Assembly (NCBI GenBank): GCA_041655735.1 | Contig: JBBAEV010000009.1 | Location: 1-30,911 of the forward strand | Direction of reading: 5' to 3' | Length of the DNA: 30,911 nucleotides | Source: JBBAEV01 sp041655735 | GTDB taxonomy: Bacteria; Bacillota_I; Bacilli_A; RF39; UBA660 | Shown here: piece by piece, positions 14,151 through 21,914 of the stretch | Position numbering within the stretch: the stretch's first letter is position 1 | Layout: every line of letters begins with the position of its first letter | The notes under the pieces: model-generated | Seen by the model: only the letters and a program-made list of their open reading frames with translations | Databases searched by the model: none | What the model was told of the DNA's origin: nothing | Translations under genes and position numbers: made by a program

Positions 14151-15992
14151 ATGAAGTTAAAAGATTTATATATAGAATTTTTTAAAAGTAAAGAGCATGT
14201 AGAAATACCTAGTGCTTCAGTTGTTCCTGAAAATGACCCAACCAGTTTATTTAATTCAGCTGGCATGCAACCTCTTATTCCTTATTTAATGGGGGAACCT
14301 CATCCATTAGGTACTAGACTAACAGATGTCCAAAAATGTATTAGATTAGATGATCTTGATTTGGTAGGTGATGAAATTCATCATACTTTTTTTGAAATGT
14401 TAGGTAATTGGAGTTTAGGCGATTATTTTAAAAAAGAATCAATTGGCTGGAGTTTTGAGTTTTTAACCACTGTTTTAAAAATACCTATTAATAAATTAGC
14501 TATTACTGTTTTTAAAGGTAATAACATAGTTAAAGCTGATGAAGAATCCCCTATCATATGGCACAACTTAGGTATTCCCAAAAATAGAATTGCTTATTTA
14601 GGTGAAGAAGATAATTGGTGGGGACCTGTCAGTTTAACAGGTCCTTGTGGTCCTGATACGGAAATATTTTATTTTCGTAGTAACGACCCGGTTCCAACTA
14701 TATTTGATCCTAAAGATGATAGATGGGTAGAAATTTGGAATAATGTTTTTATGGAATATAACAAGGATGAAAAGGGTAATTTTATTCCTTTAGAAAAGAA
14801 AAATGTTGATACTGGAATGGGTGTAGAAAGAACCGTTGCTGTATTAGAAGGAATAGATGATAATTATTTGACCTCTATTTGGATAGATATTATAAAAAAA
14901 ATAGAAGAGTTATCAGGACATTCATATATTGATGAAAGATATACAAAAAGCATGAGAATTGTGGCTGACCACATTAGAACAAGTGTAATTATTAGTGGTG
15001 ATAATTCAGGCATAAAACCATCAAACACTGATCAAGGTTATATTTTAAGAAGATTAATAAGAAGAATGATTAGACATGCTAAAAAACTAGATATTGATAT
15101 TAATAGTAATTTCGAGCAAGATCTAGCCGTTTTAATTATTAATAAATACAGTTATTATAAAGAATTAATAGATAACAAAAACATTATTTTAGAAGTTCTA
15201 AGAACTGAAAAAGAAAAATTCAATAGAACTTTAGAAAAAGGATTAAGAGAGTTTGAAAAGCTAAAAGTTAGAAAAATTATGGAAAGTTATATTGTAGAAT
15301 CAGCACATAGTAAAGAGGAAATAGAAAAATTAGATAAAGAATTTATTAACCAAGGACAATTTGAAATAAATGCAGTGGAGGCTTTTAAATTATATGATAC
15401 ATATGGTTTTCCTATTGAACTTACTGAAGAATTAGCTAATGAACAAAATATTAAAGTAGATACAGAAGGTTTTAATGAGAAATTTAAAGAACATCAAGAA
15501 AAATCAAGAATAGGGGCTATTAATAAATTCAAAGGTGGGTTGTCAAATACAAGCGAGATGAATATAAAATATCATACCGCAACTCATCTTCTTAATGCTG
15601 CATTAAAAGAAGTATTAGGTGATACTGTTCATCAAAAAGGAAGCAATATTACTGATGAAAGAATGCGCTTTGATTTTTCGTGGGACCAAAAGATGACCCC
15701 TGAACAAATTAAACAAACAGAAGATTTAGTAAATAGTTTTATAGATGCTAAAATCGATATTGTAAAAAAAGAAATGCCTAAAGAAGAAGCACTAAAATTA
15801 GGTGCAGAGGCTATGTTTGTTGATAAATATGGAGATATTGTATCAGTATATAGTATAGGGGATTTTAGTAAGGAAATATGTGGAGGGCCACATGTGAAAA
15901 ATATTGGGGAACTAGGTCATTTCAAAATAATAAAAGAAAAATCAATCGCAGCGGGTGTTAGAAGAATAAAAGCAATATTAATTAATAAATAA
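14151..15992 (+). CDS. alaS: Alanyl-tRNA synthetase, compact form lacking the C-Ala domain
   Basis: Charges tRNA-Ala; class II. The catalytic part shows FNSAGMQPLIPYLMG, FFEMLGNWSLGDYFKKE, the TGPCGPDTE segment and GMGVERTVAVLEG. The editing core is complete, with His475 and His479 (HTATH) and Cys577 with His581 (CGGPH). The whole protein is only 613 residues against about 875 in E. coli. It stops right after the editing domain (no C-Ala/DHHA1), and only about 25 residues link the HQEKSR helix to HTATH, so the beta-barrel that normally precedes the editing core also appears missing. The frame has no break, so this is a compact lineage form and not a truncation by mutation. It is third in the Ala T-box operon. 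Confidence 0.96.
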   Translation: MKLKDLYIEFFKSKEHVEIPSASVVPENDPTSLFNSAGMQPLIPYLMGEPHPLGTRLTDVQKCIRLDDLDLVGDEIHHTFFEMLGNWSLGDYFKKESIGWSFEFLTTVLKIPINKLAITVFKGNNIVKADEESPIIWHNLGIPKNRIAYLGEEDNWWGPVSLTGPCGPDTEIFYFRSNDPVPTIFDPKDDRWVEIWNNVFMEYNKDEKGNFIPLEKKNVDTGMGVERTVAVLEGIDDNYLTSIWIDIIKKIEELSGHSYIDERYTKSMRIVADHIRTSVIISGDNSGIKPSNTDQGYILRRLIRRMIRHAKKLDIDINSNFEQDLAVLIINKYSYYKELIDNKNIILEVLRTEKEKFNRTLEKGLREFEKLKVRKIMESYIVESAHSKEEIEKLDKEFINQGQFEINAVEAFKLYDTYGFPIELTEELANEQNIKVDTEGFNEKFKEHQEKSRIGAINKFKGGLSNTSEMNIKYHTATHLLNAALKEVLGDTVHQKGSNITDERMRFDFSWDQKMTPEQIKQTEDLVNSFIDAKIDIVKKEMPKEEALKLGAEAMFVDKYGDIVSVYSIGDFSKEICGGPHVKNIGELGHFKIIKEKSIAAGVRRIKAILINK

Positions 15993-16053
15993 TACTTTAT
16001 ATTAATAAAAGAATATGTTAAAATCATAATAGATATAGAGAGGAGAGATATAA

Positions 16054-16299
16054 TTGAATATCGATGCTACTAATCTATATGATATAAATGATATAAGTGA
16101 TGCAATGGTTGAAAAAACAATAAAAGAGGTTTATGATGCCCTAGAAGAAAGAGGTTATAAAGCCATTAATCAATTAGTAGGTTATTTAATTAGTGGTGAT
16201 CTAGGTTATATATCTAGTTATAAAGATTCACGTAAAAAAATTAGACGCCTTGATCGTAGTAAAATAATTGAAATTCTTCTGAAAAAATATATAAAATGA
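16054..16299 (+). CDS. ireB: IreB family regulatory phosphoprotein (UPF0297)
   Basis: An 81-residue protein. The core VYDALEERGYKAINQLVGYL, the SGDLGYISSYKDSR segment and IRRLDRSKIIEILL match the UPF0297/YrzL family. The Enterococcus homologue IreB is a target of the PASTA kinase IreK. The start is TTG at 16054, 8 bases after AGGAGA; no in-frame ATG preserves the N-terminus. It overlaps ruvX by 4 bases (ATGA). The order alaS-ireB-ruvX-DUF1292-mltG is the standard Firmicute one. A weak promoter (TG-T-TAAAAT at 16016-16024) may give it independent expression. Confidence 0.93.
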   Translation: MNIDATNLYDINDISDAMVEKTIKEVYDALEERGYKAINQLVGYLISGDLGYISSYKDSRKKIRRLDRSKIIEILLKKYIK

Positions 16300-16715
16300 G
16301 ATATTTAGGATTAGATCTAGGTAGTAAAACCCTGGGTATTGCCATAAGTGATAAAAATAGAATAATTGCCAGACCACTTATAACATTAAATTATAAAGGT
16401 AATAAAGAAAAGTTATTACCTAAATTATCGGATATAATAAAAGAGAAAAATATTAAAAAAATGGTATTGGGATATCCTAAAAACATGAATAATACTGTTG
16501 GAGAAAGAGCAAAAGAAATAATACTATTTAAAGAACTATTAGAAGCTAACTTTAATATTGAAATTATATTATATGATGAAAGACTATCTACAAAAGAAGC
16601 TGAAAACATATTAATAAACGCTGACCTATCAAGAAAAAAAAGAAAGAAAATAATTGACCAAATGGCAGCAGTTATCATATTACAAAATTATTTAAATTTA
16701 AAGAAAGGAATTTAA
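16296..16715 (+). CDS. ruvX: RuvX/YqgF family putative pre-16S rRNA nuclease
   Basis: A 139-residue RNase-H-fold protein proposed to trim the 5' end of 16S rRNA, as shown for E. coli YqgF. It begins with MRYLGLDLGSKTLGIAISD, which holds the first catalytic Asp. GYPKNMNNTVGERA and DERLSTKEAENIL carry the conserved middle motifs, and DQMAAVIILQNYL at the C-terminus holds the last acidic residue. The start overlaps the ireB stop by 4 bases, and DUF1292 follows 2 bases after its stop. Confidence 0.95.
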   Translation: MRYLGLDLGSKTLGIAISDKNRIIARPLITLNYKGNKEKLLPKLSDIIKEKNIKKMVLGYPKNMNNTVGERAKEIILFKELLEANFNIEIILYDERLSTKEAENILINADLSRKKRKKIIDQMAAVIILQNYLNLKKGI

Positions 16716-16717
16716 AA

Positions 16718-17008
16718 ATGGAAAAAGAAGAAAAAAAGAATACCTTTACTGTAATCGCCGATAATGGTAAAGAAACAGAATGTGAAATATTATTTACATT
16801 TGAATCAGAAGAAACAAAAAAGAATTATATTGCATATACTGATCATACTGAAGATAAAAATGGTAATTTAAAAATATATGCATCAATTTATGATCCTAAT
16901 TCTGAAAGTGGAAAATTAACTCCAATAGAAACTGAAAAAGAATGGAAAATAATTGAAAGTATAATTGAATCCATTAGAGAAACTGGAACTGAAAGCGAGC
17001 AAGCATAA
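16718..17008 (+). CDS. DUF1292 protein (YrzB-like)
   Basis: A 96-residue acidic protein. The pattern is typical of DUF1292: FTVIADNGKETECEILFTFES near the start, NYIAYTDHTEDKNGNLKIYASIYDP in the centre, and a C-terminal helix around EKEWKIIESIIESI. The biochemical function is not known. It is always close to ireB and ruvX in Bacilli, as here, and starts 2 bases after the ruvX stop. A short stem with T's directly after its stop may reduce read-through to mltG. Confidence 0.9.
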   Translation: MEKEEKKNTFTVIADNGKETECEILFTFESEETKKNYIAYTDHTEDKNGNLKIYASIYDPNSESGKLTPIETEKEWKIIESIIESIRETGTESEQA

Positions 17009-17019
17009 GGCTCGTTTTT
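16996..17019 (+). terminator. Weak terminator or attenuator between DUF1292 and mltG
   Basis: CGAGC pairs with GCTCG (16996-17000 with 17010-17014) followed by five T's. The short 5-bp stem makes full termination doubtful. The mltG ribosome-binding site lies just downstream. Confidence 0.4.
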
Positions 17020-17036
17020 ATAAGAAGGAGTATAAT

Positions 17037-18107
17037 ATGAAGAAGTTTAAAAATATTGCCCTAGCATTGGTAATACTAGTATTTGTTGGTATTATCTTTT
17101 CTTATTCTTTTTATTGTTATAAATTATTACCAGTAGGCGATAATAATGAATTAAAAATTATTGAAATAAAATCAGGATCAACTGCATATGATATTGGTAA
17201 AACTTTGGAGGATAATAATTTAATCAAAAGCAACTTATTTTTTAGAATATATATAAAATTAAATGGTAATAATAATCTACAAGCTGGTTTTTATGAACTA
17301 AGTGAAGATATGGGAGTAAAGACAATAGTAGAAAAAATATCTTCAGGAGATGCAGTAAATCCTAATGCTTTTAGTATTACCTTCCCAGAAGGCAAAAATT
17401 TTAGATATATCGCAAGTACCATCGCAGCTAAAACAAATAATACTGAAAAAGAAGTATATGATTTAATAAAAGATGAATCATATTTAAATGAAATTATAAA
17501 TGAACATTGGTTTTTAACTGATGATATAAAAAATAATGATATTTATTATTCATTAGAAGGATATTTATTCCCTGATACATATATAATTGAAAATAAAGAT
17601 GTTGATGTTAAAGATATATTTGAAACAATGCTTGATCAAACAGATAAAATACTATCAAAGTATAAATCAGACATATTAGAAAATAATTATAGTATACATG
17701 AATTAATGACAATGGCTTCTATTATAGAAATGGAAGGTGTAAGTGATGAGGATCGTTCAACCATGGCTGGAGTTTTTTATAATAGATTAGAAATAAATAT
17801 GCGTTTTGACAGTTGTGCAACAGCGTGTTATGCATCTAAATTTGATGGAGTTTGTAAACCAGCTAATGTTCAAACCAAATATAATAGCCCATACAATACA
17901 TATTTACCTTCAACTGCTGGGAAATTAACACCTGGTCCTATTGGGTTACCAGGAGAAAAATCAATTAAAGCGATACTTTATCCAGAGGAAAACGATTTTT
18001 TATTTTTTGTATCAGATAAAAATGGAAAAACCTATTTTTCTAAAACAAATACAGAACATGAGGCTAATAAGACAAAAATACGAAATGATGGCAATTGGAT
18101 TGAATAA
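17037..18107 (+). CDS. mltG: Endolytic murein transglycosylase MltG (YceG-like)
   Basis: A 356-residue membrane-anchored lytic enzyme that cuts nascent glycan strands and ends their synthesis. One N-terminal transmembrane helix lies at about 8-27. A LysM-like region follows (IKSGSTAYDIGKTLEDNNLI), then the YceG domain with EGYLFPDTY and the catalytic ASIIEME (Glu231 expected). SPYNTY and the TPGPIGLPG end of the active site are present. Three Cys residues (260, 264, 273) in a segment between the catalytic Glu and SPYNTY are unusual. I start it at the ATG at 17037 behind AAGGAG; an earlier in-frame ATG lies inside DUF1292. It implies that the organism makes peptidoglycan. Confidence 0.94.
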   Translation: MKKFKNIALALVILVFVGIIFSYSFYCYKLLPVGDNNELKIIEIKSGSTAYDIGKTLEDNNLIKSNLFFRIYIKLNGNNNLQAGFYELSEDMGVKTIVEKISSGDAVNPNAFSITFPEGKNFRYIASTIAAKTNNTEKEVYDLIKDESYLNEIINEHWFLTDDIKNNDIYYSLEGYLFPDTYIIENKDVDVKDIFETMLDQTDKILSKYKSDILENNYSIHELMTMASIIEMEGVSDEDRSTMAGVFYNRLEINMRFDSCATACYASKFDGVCKPANVQTKYNSPYNTYLPSTAGKLTPGPIGLPGEKSIKAILYPEENDFLFFVSDKNGKTYFSKTNTEHEANKTKIRNDGNWIE

Positions 18108-18169
18108 ATAGGCAAAAACATTGTCTTATTGCCATTTATAATCATTAAATAAATTAAAAAAAATATATA

Positions 18170-18198
18170 TTGACAATCGTATTTATAAATAGTATGAT
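18170..18198 (+). promoter_or_regulatory. Promoter of greA
   Basis: TTGACA (18170-18175), a 17-base spacer and TATGAT (18193-18198), about 34 bases before the greA ATG. This gives greA its own transcript, separate from mltG. Confidence 0.85.
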
Positions 18199-18231
18199 TG
18201 TGGTAATATTTTTTGAAACAGAGGTGATAAA

Positions 18232-18711
18232 ATGGCAAAAGAAAAAACAAGCGAATACTATCTTACAAAAGAAGGAGTTGCCGAATTAAGAAAGGAATTA
18301 GATTACTTAATAACTATAAAAAGGCCTGAAGTAATAACTGCTTTAAAAGAAGCTAGATCTTTAGGAGATTTATCAGAAAATGCTGATTATGATGCTGCTC
18401 GCAATGAACAGGCTCAAGTCGAAGCCAGAATAACTCAATTAGAACACTTATTAAGTAATGTTGTAATTATTAAAAATGGTTCTAAAGAAAAAGTCGCAGT
18501 AGGTTCAACTGTTGAGATAGAGTATATTGAAGACGAAGGGGATAGCGAGATATATAAAATAGTGGGTAGCCAAGAAGCTGATCCATCTAATAATAAAATA
18601 TCAAACAAATCACCAATTGCAAATGCAATTTTAAATCACAAAGTTGGTGATATTGTAAAGGTAGAAAGCCCTAACGGTGAATACGAAGTAAAAATTAAAA
18701 ATATTGAATAA
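18232..18711 (+). CDS. greA: Transcription elongation factor GreA
   Basis: Rescues backtracked RNA polymerase by stimulating transcript cleavage. At 159 residues it is standard. The N-terminal coiled coil contains YLTKEGVAELRKELDYL and the tip segment ARSLGDLSENADYDAAR, in which the acidic tip residues are kept. The C-terminal FKBP-like domain has VGSTVEIEY and SPIANAILNHKVGD. It sits between mltG and tig, has its own consensus promoter and ends in a good terminator. Confidence 0.97.
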   Translation: MAKEKTSEYYLTKEGVAELRKELDYLITIKRPEVITALKEARSLGDLSENADYDAARNEQAQVEARITQLEHLLSNVVIIKNGSKEKVAVGSTVEIEYIEDEGDSEIYKIVGSQEADPSNNKISNKSPIANAILNHKVGDIVKVESPNGEYEVKIKNIE

Positions 18712-18724
18712 AATCAATATTTTT
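18697..18724 (+). terminator. Terminator of greA
   Basis: An 11-bp stem AAAAATATTGA / TCAATATTTTT (18697-18707 with 18714-18724) overlaps the greA stop codon and ends in T's. Confidence 0.8.
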
Positions 18725-18733
18725 TACTTTTAT

Positions 18734-18762
18734 TTGAAATGTATCCTAAAAAATTATATAAT
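18734..18762 (+). promoter_or_regulatory. Promoter of tig
   Basis: TTGAAA (18734-18739), a 17-base spacer and TATAAT (18757-18762), with AAGGAGGT about 8 bases later and the tig ATG at 18783. Confidence 0.8.
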
Positions 18763-18782
18763 GAATAACAAGGAGGTATAAA

Positions 18783-20042
18783 ATGAATATTAAAAAAATA
18801 AATGATTCAAAAACAGAAATAACCGTAAAGGTAGAAAAAACTGAATGGGAAGAAGCTTTAAATCAATCCTTTAATAAAATAATTAAAGATGTTAAAATAG
18901 ATGGATTCAGAAAGGGTAAAGCTCCTCGCAATGTGTATGAACAAAAACATGGGAAAGAAAAAATTTATATGGATGCGGTAGATTCTTTACTACAAGGAGT
19001 TTATACAAAGGTATTAAAAGAAACAAAATTAATACCTGTTGTTCAACCAATATTTGAATTAAAAGATGTTTCAGATAAAGGAGTAACATATATTATCACA
19101 ATAATAACTAACCCAACTGTAACTATTGAAAAATACAAAGGGTTAGGAATTAAAAAAGAAGAAGTAAAAGTAACTAAAAAAGAAATAAAAGAAGAAATAG
19201 AAAATATTAAAAAACAATATGCTGAAATTGAAATAAAAGAAAGTCCTATTGAAATAGGTGATATTGCTGTTATTGATTTTGAAGGATTTAAAGATGGAAT
19301 TTCATTTGAAGGTGGTAAGGGCGAAAATTACCCGTTAGAAATCGGTAGTAATGCTTTTATTCCTGGATTTGAAGATCAATTGATAGGATTAAGGGCTAAT
19401 GCTAAAAAAGAGGTTGAAGTAACCTTTCCAGACGAATACCATAGTGAAGATTTAAAAGGTAAAAAAGTAACTTTCAAAGTAGAAATAAAAGAAGTAAAAA
19501 GAAAAGTAATACCAGAAATAAATAAAGAGTTTTTTGAGGATTTAGGAATGGAAGGTATTAGCGATTTAAAATCATTAGAAAAAGATGTTGAAGATAGAAT
19601 AAAAGCCAAAAAAGAAGTGTCTAATGAAAATGTCTATATTGATAATTTACTAAAAGAAGTTGCTACAAACACTAAAGTAGAAATCCCTGAAGAAATAACA
19701 GAAGAAGAAATAAAAAGAATGATTGGACAATTCAGTGAACAATTAAAACTTCAAGGAATGGGTCTTGATCAATACTATCAAATGACTAATACTAAAGAAG
19801 AAGACATTAAAAAACATATGAAACCTGAAGCTGAAAATAGAGTTAAATATCGTTTAATTTTAGAAAAAATTGCTGAATTGGAAGATATTAAAATAACTGA
19901 TAAAGATGCTCAAAAAGAAGCTGATAAATTAGCTGAAAGATATCAAATGGAAACAGAAGAATTTTTAAAGATGTTTGGTGGAATTGAAATGATAAAATAT
20001 GATTTAAAAATGCGCAAGGCTATGGAAACATTAAAAGAATAA
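18783..20042 (+). CDS. tig: Trigger factor
   Basis: Ribosome-bound chaperone and prolyl isomerase that meets nascent chains. It is 419 residues. The N-terminal ribosome-binding domain contains the signature GFRKGKAPR (residues about 41-49). The FKBP-type PPIase domain (about 150-240) runs from GDIAVIDFEG to GFEDQLIGL. A long helical C-terminal arm follows, in line with the family. It has its own promoter and strong ribosome-binding site. In Bacillus tig lies upstream of the lon-hem-spoVID-ysxE-valS region, and here it directly precedes the spoVID-like gene, as if the intervening genes had been lost. Confidence 0.97.
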   Translation: MNIKKINDSKTEITVKVEKTEWEEALNQSFNKIIKDVKIDGFRKGKAPRNVYEQKHGKEKIYMDAVDSLLQGVYTKVLKETKLIPVVQPIFELKDVSDKGVTYIITIITNPTVTIEKYKGLGIKKEEVKVTKKEIKEEIENIKKQYAEIEIKESPIEIGDIAVIDFEGFKDGISFEGGKGENYPLEIGSNAFIPGFEDQLIGLRANAKKEVEVTFPDEYHSEDLKGKKVTFKVEIKEVKRKVIPEINKEFFEDLGMEGISDLKSLEKDVEDRIKAKKEVSNENVYIDNLLKEVATNTKVEIPEEITEEEIKRMIGQFSEQLKLQGMGLDQYYQMTNTKEEDIKKHMKPEAENRVKYRLILEKIAELEDIKITDKDAQKEADKLAERYQMETEEFLKMFGGIEMIKYDLKMRKAMETLKE

Positions 20043-20119
20043 TAAAACTTAATATTTAATTCATAATAATATATCTCTTTTCATATAGTTTAATGACTAA
20101 TTATGAAAGGAGATTTTTT

Positions 20120-20770
20120 ATGAAACAAAGTATTCCTTTTGTCAAGGATTTGATATTTAAAACAAATATAGCGGAAATTACTAGTATTTCTCTTGAAAAA
20201 AATATTAATATTGAAGATGATGATATGTTATCAGGAGATTTTACTGTAACAGGTAAATATAAAATGACTGACGCTAGTCAAAACGAAGAGGTATTCAATT
20301 ATAATATTCCGTTTGATATTGCCCTAGATTATAGATATATTAAAGATAATAGTAATATTGAAATTACTGATTTTGAATATGAGATAATAAATGACGATGT
20401 TTTAAGAGTAAAAATAACCATTGGTATAGATGGTTTAGAAATGAGAGAAGAGGTAAAAAAAGAAGTTAGGGATGGTGACCTTCCACCTAGTACACCTCTT
20501 AATGATTTTAATGAAGAATCTATTCCTATTAGTAATGAATTAGAAGAAGAAATAGATACTACGGAAAAAATCAAATCATTATTTGATTCCATTGATGATA
20601 CTGATGAAACTCATTCTACATATAAAGTATATATTGTAAGAGAAGAAGATAACCTAGAATCAATTATATTAAAATATAATATAAATAAAGAAGAATTAGC
20701 CCACTACAATAATATTGATGATATAAAATTGGGAGATAAATTAATTATTCCATATAATAAAAATGAATAA
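20120..20770 (+). CDS. SpoVID-like LysM protein
   Basis: A 216-residue protein. The N-terminal domain (about 1-115) has the pattern ITSISLEKNINIEDDDMLSG followed by FTVTGKYKM, resembling the beta-rich N-terminus of the spore-coat morphogen SpoVID (DUF3794-like). An acidic linker leads to a C-terminal LysM domain (about 170-214) with YIVREEDNLESI and IKLGDKLIIPY. No signal peptide or membrane helix is seen, as in SpoVID, which acts in the mother cell. It overlaps the next, YsxE-like gene by 8 bases; in Bacillus spoVID-ysxE-valS is the native order. The ATG at 20120 follows AAAGGAG. The LysM call is strong; SpoVID kinship is likely; a role in sporulation is open. Confidence 0.7.
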   Translation: MKQSIPFVKDLIFKTNIAEITSISLEKNINIEDDDMLSGDFTVTGKYKMTDASQNEEVFNYNIPFDIALDYRYIKDNSNIEITDFEYEIINDDVLRVKITIGIDGLEMREEVKKEVRDGDLPPSTPLNDFNEESIPISNELEEEIDTTEKIKSLFDSIDDTDETHSTYKVYIVREEDNLESIILKYNINKEELAHYNNIDDIKLGDKLIIPYNKNE

Positions 20771-21683
20771 TATTGAAACACTATATAAAAAATACGCTCT
20801 TAATCCGGTACGTTTTACTATTAAAAATAATATTAAAATAATAGATACCGATAAAGGGCGTTTTATTTTAAAAAAGAAAAAAGGGACTGATTTTAATAAT
20901 TTATCAGCTTACCTTAATTCTAGAAGTTTTAACTATTTTCCCAATATTATTAGTGACCATAATGATGAATATGATATTTTTGAGTATGTGGATGATGTTA
21001 ATATTCCAGATGAACAAAGAGCAACTGATATTATGTATTTAATTTCATTATTACATAATAAAACCACCTTTTATAAAGAAATAGATATAGATGAATATAA
21101 AAAAATATTTGAAGAAATGACTAGTAAAATAGACTATTTATTTAATTATTATAATGATATTGTTACTATAATTGAAAGTAAAATATATATGAGTCCATCT
21201 GAGTACCTATTAGCTAGAAACATATCTAAAATATATGCTTCTTTATTATTTTGTAAAAAAGAGATAAAAAATTGGTTTAATATGGTAAAAGAAAAAAAGA
21301 AAATGCGTTATGTGACAACCCATAATAATTTAAGTTTAGATCACTTAATAAGAAATAATAATCCTTTTCTTATTAGTTGGAATAAAAGTAAAATAGATTT
21401 CCCTATATTTGACTATATATCTTTATATGAACAAGGATATAACAATTTAGATTATAGTGAATTATTAAAACAATATGAGGATAAATATCCTTTACTAGAA
21501 GAGGAAAGAAAACTATTATTTATATTAATATCAATACCCGAAAAAATAGAATTTAATAACAATGAATATGAATTATGTAAAGTAATAAATAACTTTTTAA
21601 ATAAAACATATCGTAGCGAGCAATTACTTATGCCATATTACTCTAATTACCAAGAAAAAGAAAAGACACAGTTCAACACATAA
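20763..21683 (+). CDS. YsxE/CotS-like spore-coat pseudokinase
   Basis: A 306-residue cytosolic protein. Its layout fits the aminoglycoside-phosphotransferase/CotS fold: an N-terminal FILKKK segment like the nucleotide-binding strand, a helical middle, and THNNLSLDHLI at about 186-196 where active kinases have HxDxxxxN. This is followed by FLISW in place of the metal-binding Asp segment and DFPIFDYISLY. The catalytic Asp positions look replaced, so it is probably not an active kinase; CotS-family coat proteins such as YsxE share this feature. It overlaps the SpoVID-like gene by 8 bases. The identification rests on fold-like motifs plus synteny, so it is moderate. Confidence 0.65.
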   Translation: MNNIETLYKKYALNPVRFTIKNNIKIIDTDKGRFILKKKKGTDFNNLSAYLNSRSFNYFPNIISDHNDEYDIFEYVDDVNIPDEQRATDIMYLISLLHNKTTFYKEIDIDEYKKIFEEMTSKIDYLFNYYNDIVTIIESKIYMSPSEYLLARNISKIYASLLFCKKEIKNWFNMVKEKKKMRYVTTHNNLSLDHLIRNNNPFLISWNKSKIDFPIFDYISLYEQGYNNLDYSELLKQYEDKYPLLEEERKLLFILISIPEKIEFNNNEYELCKVINNFLNKTYRSEQLLMPYYSNYQEKEKTQFNT

Positions 21684-21818
21684 TATAAAGGCATTATATT
21701 TGGTAGTTATTAATAGGGTAAGTAAAGCTTGATATAGGATAATTACTATCATCACAAAAATTAAATTTTTAAAAAATATTAAACTTTTGAAAAATCCCCA
21801 TCCTTTATTAAAAAACAT
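21624..21818 (-). CDS. Possible 64-residue minus-strand hydrophobic protein
   Basis: A short open frame antisense to the end of the ysxE-like gene and the following gap. In its favour are a clear ribosome-binding site on the minus strand (AGGGGG about 7 bases before ATG), a start outside any other gene, and a plausible transmembrane stretch (LIFVMIVIILYQALLTLLI). Against it are the overlap of its last 20 codons with the ysxE-like gene, a weak promoter and no family. The gap 21684-21914 otherwise shows only A/T-rich sequence. Confidence 0.3.
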   Translation of the reverse strand: MFFNKGWGFFKSLIFFKNLIFVMIVIILYQALLTLLITTKYNAFILCVELCLFFFLVIRVIWHK

Positions 21819-21914
21819 TATAATTCCCCCTATATAAATAAAATATTCATTTTTTTTAATTATGTATATAGGAATAATATAAAAAATGGTATATACTAGT
21901 TTTAGGGTGATAAT

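Noticed and set aside
21681..21700. AATATAA/TTATATT hairpin after the ysxE-like gene
   Set aside because: All A/T, short, and without a T-run; not convincing as a terminator.
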